A stretch of DNA of 42,040 nt, from the NCBI RefSeq assembly GCF_002993885.1, contig NZ_PHFW01000005.1, positions 1-42,040 on the forward strand, read 5' to 3'. The notes under the pieces were generated by a model. That model was not told where the DNA came from. It saw only the letters and a list, made by a program, of their open reading frames with translations, and searched no databases. This DNA is from Sphingopyxis lindanitolerans (GTDB lineage: Bacteria; Pseudomonadota; Alphaproteobacteria; Sphingomonadales; Sphingomonadaceae). Of this stretch, positions 22,252 to 31,800 are shown in pieces. The first letter of the stretch is position 1. The number at the start of each line of letters is the position of its first letter. A program made the translations under genes and the position numbers.

Positions 22252-23131
22252 GGCTCTGTTGCAAAAATCGTGAAGCTTGAGCATGCTTGGCGGAGATTGG
22301 ACGGACGGAACGATGACGGATTTCAAGTGGCGCCATTTCCAGGGTGATGTGATCCTGTGGGCGGTGCGCTGGTATTGTCGCTATCCGATCAGCTATCGCG
22401 ACCTTGAGGAAATGCTGGCGGAACGCGGCATTTCGGTCGACCATACGACGATCTATCGCTGGGTCCAGTGCTACGCCCCGGAGATGGAGAAGCGGCTGCG
22501 CTGGTTCTGGCGGCGTGGCTTTGATCCGAGCTGGCGCCTGGATGAAACCTACGTCAAGGTGCGGGGCAAGTGGACCTACCTGTACCGGGCAGTCGACAAG
22601 CGGGGCGACACGATCGATTTCTACCTGTCGCCGACCCGCAGCGCCAAGGCAGCGAAGCGGTTCCTGGACAAGGCCCTGCGAGGCCTGAAGCACTGGGAAA
22701 AGCCTGCCACGCTCAATACCGACAAAGCGCCGAGCTATGGTGCAGCGATCACCGAATTGAAGCGCGAAGGAAAGCTGGACCGGGAGACGGCCCACCGGCA
22801 GGTGAAGTATCTCAATAACGTGATCGAGGCCGATCACGGAAAGCTCAAGATACTGATCAAGCCGGTGCGCGGTTTCAAATCGATCCCCACGGCCTATGCC
22901 ACGATCAAGGGATTCGAAGTCATGCGAGCCCTGCGCAAAGGACAGGCTCGCCCCTGGTGCCTGCAGCCCGGCATCAGGGGCGAGGTGCGCCTTGTGGAGA
23001 GAGCTTTTGGCATTGGGCCCTCGGCGCTGACGGAGGCCATGGGCATGCTCAACCACCATTTCGCAGCAGCCGCCTGATCGGCGCAGAGCGACAGCCTACC
23101 TCTGACTGCCGCCAATCTTTGCAACAGAGCC
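22252..23131 (+). mobile_element. IS6100: IS6100, complete (880 bp)
   Basis: Bounded by GGCTCTGTTGCAAA at 22252 and TTTGCAACAGAGCC ending at 23131, exactly 880 bp as known for IS6100. The left flank is an inverted IS6100 remnant and the right flank is a truncated MFS gene. The 8-bp flanks (AGCCTGTC and TGTTCTTC) do not match. The insertion was therefore not a simple event with a preserved duplication; an adjacent deletion or inversion is likely. Confidence 0.97.
22313..23077 (+). CDS. tnpA: IS6100 transposase
   Basis: 254 residues from MTDFKWRHFQGDVILWAVRW; the frame is open for 12 more codons upstream, but this ATG is the standard start. The DDE residues lie in WRLDETYVKVRG, LNTDKAPSYG and VIEADHGKLK. 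The N-terminal zinc/HTH region includes YRDLEEMLAERGISVDHTTI. It appears complete and probably active. It catalyses replicative transposition, which creates cointegrates and adjacent deletions and has spread lin genes among sphingomonads. Confidence 0.97.
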   Translation: MTDFKWRHFQGDVILWAVRWYCRYPISYRDLEEMLAERGISVDHTTIYRWVQCYAPEMEKRLRWFWRRGFDPSWRLDETYVKVRGKWTYLYRAVDKRGDTIDFYLSPTRSAKAAKRFLDKALRGLKHWEKPATLNTDKAPSYGAAITELKREGKLDRETAHRQVKYLNNVIEADHGKLKILIKPVRGFKSIPTAYATIKGFEVMRALRKGQARPWCLQPGIRGEVRLVERAFGIGPSALTEAMGMLNHHFAAAA

Positions 23132-23526
23132 TGTTCTTCGTGCCGATCACGGGACTCGCCATTGCGACAGTCAATCCCGATGAGACGGCGAACGCTGCTG
23201 GCATGTCCAACTTCCTAAGAACGCTGGCCGGTGCGTTCGCAACATCGCTTGTCCAGACCCGCTGGGCCAACGCGACGCGAGAAAACCAGACCGAACTGGC
23301 CGGCGCCATGCACCAGGGACAATCGACCCTGGATGGCATGATCGCGGGCGGCGCATCCCCGGAATCGGCGAGGGTCATGCTGACCAATATCGTCGAAGGG
23401 CAAAGCGTCATGCTGGCAACCCTCAATACGTTCGCGGCGATTGTAATGTGCTTCGCCGTCGCTGCCGCCCTCATCTGGCTTGCGCCCAAGCCCAAGGGAC
23501 CGATCGATACCAACGCGGGTCACTGA
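23132..23526 (+). pseudogene. MFS drug-efflux permease (EmrB/QacA type), C-terminal fragment
   Basis: The frame runs through the IS6100 junction and reads LFFVPITGLAIATVNPDETA, AAGMSNFLRTLAGAFATSLV, RENQTELAGAMHQGQS and, near the end, LATLNTFAAIVMCFAVAAAL, stopping at 23526. This is the last quarter of a 14-helix DHA2-family permease (NxxRxxxGAxATSL motif and final helix). All upstream helices are missing, removed at the IS6100 edge. The TetR gene 25 bases downstream was probably its regulator. Confidence 0.82.
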
Positions 23527-23550
23527 CAGGGGCCAGGAGGAATTCGGTTT

Positions 23551-24279
23551 GTGAAATGGAAGAAACCTATGTCGAATAAGGAGGGAGCGGCGATCCGTCC
23601 GGTCGCGCAAAGCTCCAGGCGTGCGGAGCGGAAGGAAGAGCGGCGGCGCCTGCTTATCGCCGCAGCCCGCTCGGTCTTTCACGAAAAGGGATTCGCCGCA
23701 GCCACCATCGACGACATCATGGCTCGCACCGGTGGGTCGCGCGGAACGCTCTATGGCCATTTCGACGGCAAGCTCGCTCTTTTCGAGGCGATTGTCGAGG
23801 AAGAGGCCGAGCGCTTCGCGCAGGCCGTCACCGAAACCATCGCGCCCGCCGCCAGCGGCGATCTCGATGCCATGGCGGAACGGTTGATCGCCGTCGCCAC
23901 CAGCGAGGAAACGATCGATCTGTTGCGGATGGTGATTGCCGAGCGGCAGCATTATCCGGGTATCGGGGAAATCTATCGCCAGATCGTACCCAGGATCCAG
24001 GCATGGATGCGCCGTATGTTCCGTGAACAGACTGGTGCCTCGTTCTGCCGTGACGAAGCCGCGTCGGATTTTCTGGCGGACATGTTCCTCGCCATCGTTC
24101 TGGCCGACACACAAATGGGTATCCTGACCGGAATAACCGGCGACCGGCTCGACAAGACGCATCTTATTCGAACGCGCCAGCGTCTCAAGGCCTTGCTCGC
24201 CCTGCGAGATCATTTGGGCGCGGACAGGCTGTCCGAGCTCGCCGCTCTCGCGCAACAGGACATTGAAGATGGCCGATGA
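23551..24279 (+). CDS. TetR/AcrR-family transcriptional regulator
   Basis: 242 residues from a GTG preceded by a strong AGGAGG at a 10-base spacing; ATG 23569 is an alternative. The HTH is AARSVFHEKGFAAATIDDIM..GGSRGTLYGHFDGKLALFEAIV, classic for TetR. The C-terminal ligand-binding domain (RLIAVATSEETIDLLRMVIAERQHYPGIGEIY) resembles AcrR-like efflux repressors. It follows a broken efflux permease, so its original target is damaged. It may still control the downstream genes, the first of which overlaps its stop. Confidence 0.85.
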   Translation: MKWKKPMSNKEGAAIRPVAQSSRRAERKEERRRLLIAAARSVFHEKGFAAATIDDIMARTGGSRGTLYGHFDGKLALFEAIVEEEAERFAQAVTETIAPAASGDLDAMAERLIAVATSEETIDLLRMVIAERQHYPGIGEIYRQIVPRIQAWMRRMFREQTGASFCRDEAASDFLADMFLAIVLADTQMGILTGITGDRLDKTHLIRTRQRLKALLALRDHLGADRLSELAALAQQDIEDGR

Positions 24280-24751
24280 ATGCATCGCGGACTGGGAAGT
24301 AATCTCCGCCCGCATCCATGATCTTTGGGTGGACCGCCTCGACAACTATGATCGCGCGATGCGGGGCGATCTTCATGATATCGGCATTCTTGTCCGCGAC
24401 GAGTTTGCCCTTGGTGATCGGAAGGCCGAACAGGCCATCACCCGATGGACAGCGGAAAATCGGCCCCGATCCCTGCTCAACGCGCAATGGCAGCGCTTTC
24501 GCACGGCGATGCAGGATCGGTGGGAGCCTCAAACGCCATTCGATCCGGACAACCGCGATGACCTGAATGCCGCGCGCAATCTCGTGATCCACGATATCGA
24601 CGAGTTGCTCAACCGGATGATCGAACACTATCGTCTCACCGAGACCACCGCCGCTGTCCAGGTCAATGACTGGCTCAATCTCGTTCGCGTCCTCACCGAG
24701 AACCAGCCTCGCAAACGCCTCTCGCCGCGCTGGACCCGTTCCCCGCAATGA
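24269..24751 (+). CDS. Unknown 160-aa protein
   Basis: Starts MADECIADWEVISARIHDLWVDRLDNY inside the end of the TetR gene. It looks soluble and helical, rich in charged and aromatic residues, with no signal peptide, membrane segment or recognisable active site. The following SDR start region lies immediately after its stop, so it belongs to the same operon. I do not recognise the family. Confidence 0.6.
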   Translation: MADECIADWEVISARIHDLWVDRLDNYDRAMRGDLHDIGILVRDEFALGDRKAEQAITRWTAENRPRSLLNAQWQRFRTAMQDRWEPQTPFDPDNRDDLNAARNLVIHDIDELLNRMIEHYRLTETTAAVQVNDWLNLVRVLTENQPRKRLSPRWTRSPQ

Positions 24752-24771
24752 ATGAAATCAAGGAGCCTGTG

Positions 24772-25554
24772 ATGAATATTTCCGAAACCGTGCCGATGGA
24801 ACGGCGCAGAGCCATTGTTGTGGGCGCCGCCGGCGGGATCGGCAGTGACATATGCCGGCGCATGGCGCTGGAAGGGTATCGCGTCGTCGTTGCAGACTAT
24901 AATGAAGACCGAGCCCGTGAAGTCTTGCGCACTTTGGCGGGCGAGGGCCACGACGTAAGCGTGTTCGATGTCACAAAAGATAGGGCGGTGGATGCCGCAT
25001 TCGATAGCATCGAGGCGGATGGGCCGGCCAGCGTGCTGGTGGTGGCGTCCGGCGGCGCTCCCGTGAACCCGGATAATCCTCATCCCAATATTGCGACGAC
25101 GGCCACCGAGGACTGGAACCGGGGTATCGCTCTGAACCTCAGCGGGGTTTTCTTCTGTATTCGCAAATTTGCCCAGTTGCGTCTGGCCCGCCCTCTTGAG
25201 CACAGCCGGATCATAACGATGACCTCGGGAACCGGCCAGCTTGCGGTAAGCCCGGCCAACCCCGCCTATGTGGCGTCAAAGGCCGCGCTGATCGGCCTCA
25301 CCCGTCAGGTCGCCTACGATCTGGCTCACGCCAACATCACCGTCAACACCATCGCTCCAGGCGTGGTCGGAACACCGGAATTCTACCGCAATACGAGCGA
25401 AGAATTCAGGGCACAAACCGCGCGATCTGCATTGCTCAACCGTTTGGGGACGCCCGAGGAAGTCGGCTTTGGCGTCGTGTTCCTGGCATCGCCGCAGGCG
25501 TCCTACATCACTGGAACCACGCTGGATATCAATGGCGGCGCACACATGCACTGA
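24772..25554 (+). CDS. Short-chain dehydrogenase/reductase
   Basis: 260 residues from MNISETVPMERRRAIVVGAAGGIG; AAGGAG lies 6 bases before this ATG, which decides it over the ATG at 24748. It has the Rossmann motif GAAGGIG, the catalytic serine region MTSGTGQL, YVASK (Tyr, Lys) and GVVGTPEF. The C-terminus TGTTLDINGGAHMH is typical of FabG-like SDRs. It is only distantly related to LinC. Its substrate is unknown. Confidence 0.85.
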   Translation: MNISETVPMERRRAIVVGAAGGIGSDICRRMALEGYRVVVADYNEDRAREVLRTLAGEGHDVSVFDVTKDRAVDAAFDSIEADGPASVLVVASGGAPVNPDNPHPNIATTATEDWNRGIALNLSGVFFCIRKFAQLRLARPLEHSRIITMTSGTGQLAVSPANPAYVASKAALIGLTRQVAYDLAHANITVNTIAPGVVGTPEFYRNTSEEFRAQTARSALLNRLGTPEEVGFGVVFLASPQASYITGTTLDINGGAHMH

Positions 25555-25604
25555 AGCGCCCGGCGGCGATCATTGCTGCCGGCCAGGTCAGAAGGATTGA
25601 AACG

Positions 25605-26894
25605 ATGAGCCCGCGCAAAAACATCCTGATCGTCGGTGGCGGTGTGGCCGGACTCGACCTTGCGGGCCAACTGGCGGGCGCCCCGGCGAAGCGGCTGGGC
25701 CTTGACATACGCCTCATAGATCGTGAGCCGGCCCATGTCTGGAAGCCCATGCTCCATACGATCGCGGCCGGAACGGCCGACACCGGCGCCAACCAGACCG
25801 CCTATCTGGTTCAGGCTCAGCAGCGTGGCTTCCGTTTCGAGATGGGCGAAGTGATGGCCGTCGACCGCGCAGCGAAGCAAGTCCTTCTGGCGCCGCTCGT
25901 CGTCGATGGGGCGGAGATTCTCCCCGCGCGCAGCCTGCCCTATGACAAGCTGGTGCTGGCTGCGGGAAGCCGAGCCAACGACTTCGGCACACCCGGCGTC
26001 GTAGAGCATTGCATGACGATCGATTGCCGGCGCGAAGCCATTGCCTTCAGCGAGCGGCTGCGTGTCGCAATGCTTCAGGCGATCGCCTCGAACGACCATC
26101 TTTCGATTGCTATCGTTGGGGCTGGCGCGACCGGGGTAGAGCTTGCCTCCGAACTGGTGCGGCTGGCCGATGTGCTGGAACAGCATGGCGCTTCGGGAGC
26201 GCGAAGCGGGCTGAAAATATACCTTATCGAATCTCAGCCGCGCATTCTCGGCCCCTTTCCCGAGCGCGTAGCGCATGCCGCGCACACGGTCCTGGAGTCG
26301 CTGGGCATCGAGGTGTTGACGCAGGCGCGCGTTCTGGCGGGCGATGCCGATGGGTTCCAGCTTGCCGATGGACGCAGGATCGAGGCATCCATCAAACTCT
26401 GGGCGGCCGGGGTGCGTGCGCCCGAGTTTGTCGCTGCGATAGATGGCCTGGACCACAGCAGGCTCGGGCAGGTCATCGTAAACCCGAATTTGGCGACACC
26501 CAATGACCCCGATATCTTCGCGCTGGGCGACTGTGCGAGTGTCATGCTTCCGGACCGCGAGAGTCCATTGCCGACCACGGCCCAAGCAGCCTATCAGCAG
26601 AGCGTTTATCTTGGCCGCACTTTGCCTACAATATTGGAAGGAAAGCCCGTGCCGCCATTTCGCTACCATGACTTCGGGTCATTGGTGTCGCTCGGCGGTT
26701 ATGACGCTTATGGGACGCTTGGCCGCTTCGGGTTGTTCCGGGGTGGGTTCCTGCACGGGCGCATGGCGCAGCTTGGGCATGCGCTGCTCTATCGGCGGCA
26801 TCAGGCGCGAATTTATGGACCGGTTCGCGGTAGCCTGCTGTGGCTTGCCGATACCCTCGACACCTCGGTGCGCCGGCGCGAGCGCCTGGCCTGA
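25605..26894 (+). CDS. Type II NADH:quinone oxidoreductase (NDH-2-like)
   Basis: 429 residues. The FAD-binding site is ILIVGGGVAGLDLAGQL at the start, the NADH-binding site is IAIVGAGATGVELASELVRL near residue 170, and the FAD-contact motif is IFALGDCASV near 305. A C-terminal amphipathic stretch (GRFGLFRGGFLHGRMAQLGHALLY) fits peripheral membrane attachment. NDH-2 enzymes pass electrons from NADH to quinone without pumping protons. It may serve redox balance for the neighbouring dehydrogenase. A ribosome site (AGAAGGA) precedes the ATG, and the phospholipase gene starts one base after its stop. Confidence 0.85.
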   Translation: MSPRKNILIVGGGVAGLDLAGQLAGAPAKRLGLDIRLIDREPAHVWKPMLHTIAAGTADTGANQTAYLVQAQQRGFRFEMGEVMAVDRAAKQVLLAPLVVDGAEILPARSLPYDKLVLAAGSRANDFGTPGVVEHCMTIDCRREAIAFSERLRVAMLQAIASNDHLSIAIVGAGATGVELASELVRLADVLEQHGASGARSGLKIYLIESQPRILGPFPERVAHAAHTVLESLGIEVLTQARVLAGDADGFQLADGRRIEASIKLWAAGVRAPEFVAAIDGLDHSRLGQVIVNPNLATPNDPDIFALGDCASVMLPDRESPLPTTAQAAYQQSVYLGRTLPTILEGKPVPPFRYHDFGSLVSLGGYDAYGTLGRFGLFRGGFLHGRMAQLGHALLYRRHQARIYGPVRGSLLWLADTLDTSVRRRERLA

Positions 26895-26895
26895 C

Positions 26896-28104
26896 ATGGG
26901 CCGCCTTCACCAACGAAGCTGCCTGATCCTCGGTGCATTCTGGCTTGTTCTTCCCGGCACCGTGTGGGCTTCACCGCCCGACATGGAAGTTCTACTGACC
27001 GGCCAGGTAGAAACCGATGCCAGTGGCGAACAGGTCGTTGCACTGCGCTTTCTGAACCGGACTGACAGACAAGAAATCCTCGCCCTGCCGGACAGGATCG
27101 AAGCGAAAGTCCGGCAGGAGAATCGTGAACGCACGCTCCTGTTGGCGCGCGCTAACGATACAGAGCCGCATCTTGCCATCGACGCGCATGGATTTGGGCA
27201 GGCCCATTATCGCCTGCCCGCAAATGAACCCCTCGTCAGAGCCATGGTCTCCATTCCTGCCTGGTCAACTCAGGAGGTGGTGCTTGCGCCCATTGTGAAG
27301 ACCGCTACGCATGAGGCCGAAAATCGCTCGAATCCGAATGCACCGATTCTTCCACCGCCACCTACCGACAGAAAAGCCGGCAACGCCTTTGTGGACAATC
27401 TCGACCTGTATGAACCCATCTATGCCGTTTACGGGCCAGGCACCGACAGCGAAGCTCGCATTCAACTGAGCTTCAAATATCGCCTGTTCGGAGCCTCGGC
27501 GAACAGCCAGACGTCTTCCAATTGGCGAGACGGGCTGTACCTCGCCTACACCCAGAGAATGTTCTGGGACCTTGAAAGCAAATCCTCCCCGTTCCGCAAC
27601 ATCGATTTCCAGCCCGAACTTATCTACATCACACCGACAGTTGGCCTTACCGGCGACATCGCCATGACCGTGCAGGCGGGTATTCGTCATGAGTCCAACG
27701 GGCGGGACGGTCCCCAGTCGCGCAGCATCAACAGCATCTACATCGCTCCAATGGCAACCCTTCCGATCGCCGGCGATTACAGGCTAACATTCGCCCCCAG
27801 GCTTTCCCTGTATGTCGGTAACAAATCCGACAATCCGGATATCGTCCATTATCGCGGACATGCCGGATTGTTCATGGAGGTCGGAGAGGATAATGGACTG
27901 CGCCTCTCCACCTCCACCCGTTTCAACTTCGGTTCGGGCAAAGGGGCTGTCAATGCCGACCTGTCCTATCCGTTGCCCCGTCTCCTCGGCGGTGGTCCCG
28001 ATCTCTATCTCTTCGCCCAGTCCTTCTACGGCTATGGTGAAAATCTGCTCGATTATAACCGGCGCACCCGCCGGTTACGTATAGGCGTTGCTCTCGTGCG
28101 ATAA
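26896..28104 (+). CDS. pldA: Outer-membrane phospholipase A1 (OMPLA)
   Basis: 402 residues. The signal peptide is MGRLHQRSCLILGAFWLVLPG...VWA. After an extra N-terminal domain of about 130 residues comes the OMPLA barrel: YEPIYAVYGP, then GLYLAYTQRMFWDLESKSSP and FQPELIYI. The active site is GIRHESNGRDGPQSRSINSI, with His, Ser and Asn in the family order H-x-S-N-G...R-S-x-N. OMPLA hydrolyses phospholipids in a perturbed outer membrane and is active as a calcium-bound dimer. It starts one base after the NDH-2 stop, so the two are co-translated. The barrel continues to the end (RRLRIGVALVR). Confidence 0.85.
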   Translation: MGRLHQRSCLILGAFWLVLPGTVWASPPDMEVLLTGQVETDASGEQVVALRFLNRTDRQEILALPDRIEAKVRQENRERTLLLARANDTEPHLAIDAHGFGQAHYRLPANEPLVRAMVSIPAWSTQEVVLAPIVKTATHEAENRSNPNAPILPPPPTDRKAGNAFVDNLDLYEPIYAVYGPGTDSEARIQLSFKYRLFGASANSQTSSNWRDGLYLAYTQRMFWDLESKSSPFRNIDFQPELIYITPTVGLTGDIAMTVQAGIRHESNGRDGPQSRSINSIYIAPMATLPIAGDYRLTFAPRLSLYVGNKSDNPDIVHYRGHAGLFMEVGEDNGLRLSTSTRFNFGSGKGAVNADLSYPLPRLLGGGPDLYLFAQSFYGYGENLLDYNRRTRRLRIGVALVR

Positions 28105-28151
28105 TCTTGAGGCGACGCCACAGTCTTTCTCTCGCAGAGTTCATGCCGGTA

Positions 28152-28889
28152 TCACCTTCCGCCATCGGGCCTGACCTCGATCGTGCAGCGCACCGGCTTT
28201 TTCGCCTTGTCAGCCTGCTCGCGGCATTTCTGCACCGCCTCGCGGTTGCCATCGACGAGCGGCGAGGCCGCGACGATCAACGCCCAGCTCTCGGGCGCGG
28301 CGGTCTGCATCAACCGTTGCCCCGCATCCCACATCGTCGGTTCGCCAAGCGCGTGCATCGCCCGCCGCTCGGGCCAGTGCCAACTCGCCGGCATCATCCG
28401 CGCGACCGGGCCGGCGAGCGCCGCATAGAGCAGCATCCCCAGCGCCGCGCCCCCCAGCCCGGTCCCGATCAGCCAGCGGTTTTGCACATCGCCGCGCCGT
28501 GCGGATGCGAGCCGGTTGCCGACCTCGCGCGCGGCCTGGTCCAGTCCTGTCCGGGCTTCGGCGATCAGCCGTTGATCCTCGCGACGGGCATGGAGCGCCG
28601 CCGATACGATCTCGCCCGCCATGTTGTGAGGCGTCATCGACAGGAGAGGACTTTTGGCGATGGGGTCGATCTGCTGCACCAGCACCCCCAGCACCTTTTC
28701 GGTGCGGGCCAGCGTCGGCTCGTAATCGGGTATCTCGATGGACTCGCGCGTAGCAGCCAGCCCCGCGATCGCGGCGCGCAGCAACCCGACCTCGCCATGC
28801 ACCGACGCCAACCGATCCTCGACCCGCGCGAACGCCAGCGCCGGATCGTCACCAGCATCGGGTTCGCGATATTCATCCTCGTCCATCAT
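28152..28889 (-). CDS. DUF6118-like protein downstream of traA
   Basis: 245 residues. The acidic start MMDEDEYREPDAGDDPALAF is followed by a helical, coiled-coil-like region (ARVEDRLASVHGEVGLLRAAI). One membrane segment (RWLIGTGLGGAALGMLLYAAL) precedes a C-terminal domain with a Cys pair (QKCREQADKAKKPVRCTIEV). It lies 7 bases after traA on the same strand, a position where sphingomonad and related plasmids often carry this family. A role in transfer is assumed from position only. Confidence 0.7.
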   Translation of the reverse strand: MMDEDEYREPDAGDDPALAFARVEDRLASVHGEVGLLRAAIAGLAATRESIEIPDYEPTLARTEKVLGVLVQQIDPIAKSPLLSMTPHNMAGEIVSAALHARREDQRLIAEARTGLDQAAREVGNRLASARRGDVQNRWLIGTGLGGAALGMLLYAALAGPVARMMPASWHWPERRAMHALGEPTMWDAGQRLMQTAAPESWALIVAASPLVDGNREAVQKCREQADKAKKPVRCTIEVRPDGGR

Positions 28890-28896
28890 CCTCTCC

Positions 28897-31800
28897 CTAT
28901 CGGCTCAATCCGCGATCGTGACTGATCCCCAACCCCCGCGACAGCTCGCGCCCAAGCTCGCGGCCCGGACTCATTCCGATCTCAAGCCCCAGCTCGCGGG
29001 TGCGACCGCGCAGGATCGATTCCACCTGGGGATCGCGCTCAAGGCTTTTCGCCATGCCCGCCATCTCCTGCCCGAGCGTCTTGCGGCCCGCCATGTCGCC
29101 GGCGCGATAAAGCCGGTCGCGATCCTGGGAGAGCTGTTGCCAGCGTTCCACGAACCGATCGGCGCGCAAGTTCGGATCGGCCCGCACGCGCGCCTCTTGG
29201 CGTATCGCCTCGATCATCGGGCCGCTGCGCCCCGCCGCCGCCTCGCGCAGCAAGCCGGAATCGCGCTTCATCGCCTCGGCCATATCGTCCGAAGCTCGCG
29301 GCCGGAGCGTGTCGAGCGCCTGAACCGCGCGCTCGAGCGCGACCTTCTGATGTTCCAGCACCGGCCCGCCCGACGCCCGCGCCTGCAACACCGCCTCCGC
29401 CGAACGCGAGGCCCGCTCGACCGCGCGCCGGAAATCGCGATCCTGGCCCTGCTCGGCCCGCGCGGGCAATTCCTTCGCCGGCTCCGGCGTCGGCGTGCGC
29501 TGGGGCAGTTTCAGCCCGTCAAACATGCCCCGCTTGGGAGCCGGCTTTTCCTTCGCACCCTGTGCTGGCTCGGCCGCCTTCACCGGCGCGGCCGACAGCT
29601 TCAAGCCGTCGAACATACCGCGCCGCGACTGACGCTCGGCCGCGGCCTTCGCCTCGCCGGCACCGCGGTCGCCGCCAATATCGGGCGTGCGGGAATCCTC
29701 GCCCATCTGGCGTGAAGTTCCCGCGCGGGGCGCGAGGATCTCCACGCCCTTCCGCTCGGGTGCATCCGCAACGCGGATCTCACCCGACAGCCCGCGCCGA
29801 TCGGCGAAGGATTGCGCCTCGGCATCGCGATCCCGATACATCGGATAGTCGGACGCCATATCCTTCGCCCGCTCGCGCGACAGCGTGCGGACAAGCCGGC
29901 GATCGTCGGCGAAGTCATCGCGGCCGTAATGGAGCTGCACCCCGTCGCGATGCCGGGACAGCGCCACATAGGCCGAATGGCGGTCCATGCCGGGGGTCGC
30001 CAGCACATGCGCCCGATCGACCGTCACGCCCTGCGATTTGTGGATGGTCGCCGCATAGCCATGATCGACATGGGCATAATCTTTCAGGTCGAACGCGACT
30101 TGACGGCCATCGTCCAACTTCACCGCCATGCTGTCGGGCGACACGCGCTCGACCTTGCCCAGCGTGCCGTTCTTCACCCCAAGGCCGCGATCGTTCTTGA
30201 GGAACATGATGCGGTCGCCGGTCGCGAACTCCCGCGCGCCCCGCTCGGCCGACACGCGCACGTCCTGGCCCAGCTCGCCGGCGTCGCGCAGCCGATCGCG
30301 CGCAGCCAGGTTCAGGTCGCGCACCTCGGCATTGGTATGGGTGAGGATGATCCGCGTCTTGTCGGGATCGGCGATGCGAGCGCGATCCCAGCCCTCCACA
30401 AGGCTTTCCCGCGCAGCCTCGCGCGTCTCGGCCGCGTGGACCATGCCATGCTCGGCATAGGCATGGATCGCCTCGCCGGTGCGGCCTGTTGCGAGCGCCC
30501 GCGTGGCGTCTTTCTGCCAGTCCTCATGCTGCCGGCGAACATCGCTGATCTCGGCCGCGCCGTAGCGCTCGGCCAGCGATCGGAACGCAGCGCCAGCCTC
30601 GATCGCCTGCAACTGCTCGGCGTCGCCGACAAGGATCACCTTGGCCCCTGCCCGTTCGGCCTCGGACAGCACCCGCTCCATCTGGCGCGTGCCGATCATG
30701 CCGGCCTCGTCAATCACCAGCACGTCGCGCGGACCTAGCAGCTCGCGGCCCTGCTCCCACTGATATTCCATGCTGGCGATCGTGCGCGAGGCGATACCGG
30801 AACCGCCCTCAAGCCCCTCGGCCGCGATCCCCGACAAGGCCGCACCGCGCACCTGATAGCCCGCCCGCTCCCATTCGTCGCGCGCAACGCCCAGCATGGT
30901 CGATTTGCCGGTGCCGGCATAGCCGACGACAATTGCCAAGTCGTTCTTGCCGGTGATATGCGCGAGCGCGTCCTTCTGCTGGCTTCCCAGCGCAAGGCCA
31001 ACCCTCTCGGCGGTGTCTCGCCCCCCCATTTTAGACGCCGCCGGGAGACCATGCCCGGCCCGATCCGCTAGGCCGTAGCCGGCGCGCTCCAACCGCTGCT
31101 CGGTGTCGATCATCTCGCGCGACGTGAACCGGTCCTCGCCGCGTCCGTCCTTCCCCAGCGCTACCAGCTCGGGCGAGGTCCGCACCGCGCTCATCACCTG
31201 ATCGAACTGGTCCTTGCCGTCGCTATGCCGGAACGCGAACTGCGCCAGGTCGCGCCGCGTGAACGTCGCCTGTTGGCGCGTGATCGCGTCGAGCGCGATT
31301 TGCGGATTGGCGATGATCTTCTCGCCATTCTCCCGCGCGATCCGGGCATGGTCCTCGACCCGCTCGGCCTCAAGCCCCTGTTCGGGCATACGCGACGCCG
31401 CCGGCCCGATCTTGTGCTGCGGCTCAAGCTCGATCCCCTGCGCCTCATAGCTGCGATGATCTATGCGCGCGTCTATATCCAGTTCGGCGAGGCGCTCGTT
31501 CACATGATCGGCCCACGCCTCGCGCCACTCCTGCAACAGCGCCGTGCTGTTCCACTCGCGCACCTTCTGGCCGAAGCCCTCCAGCCCTACCTCGCGCATC
31601 GACAGCATGACATGCGCGTGTGGCTTGGATTGCCCGTCCTTTCCCAAGTCCCAATGCACGTTCATGTCCGCGACCATGCCGCGCTCGACAAACTGCTTTT
31701 CGACAAAATCGCGGGCGAGCCGGATGCCCTCTTTCTGGTCCAGCTCGCGCGGAATCGAGAACTCGACTTCGCGGGCGAGCTGCGCGTCCTTGCGTTTCTC

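Noticed and set aside
24772..25554. SDR considered as another lin dehydrogenase (linX or linC)
   Set aside because: Apart from general SDR motifs it does not share the LinC blocks, and I do not recognise it as LinX.
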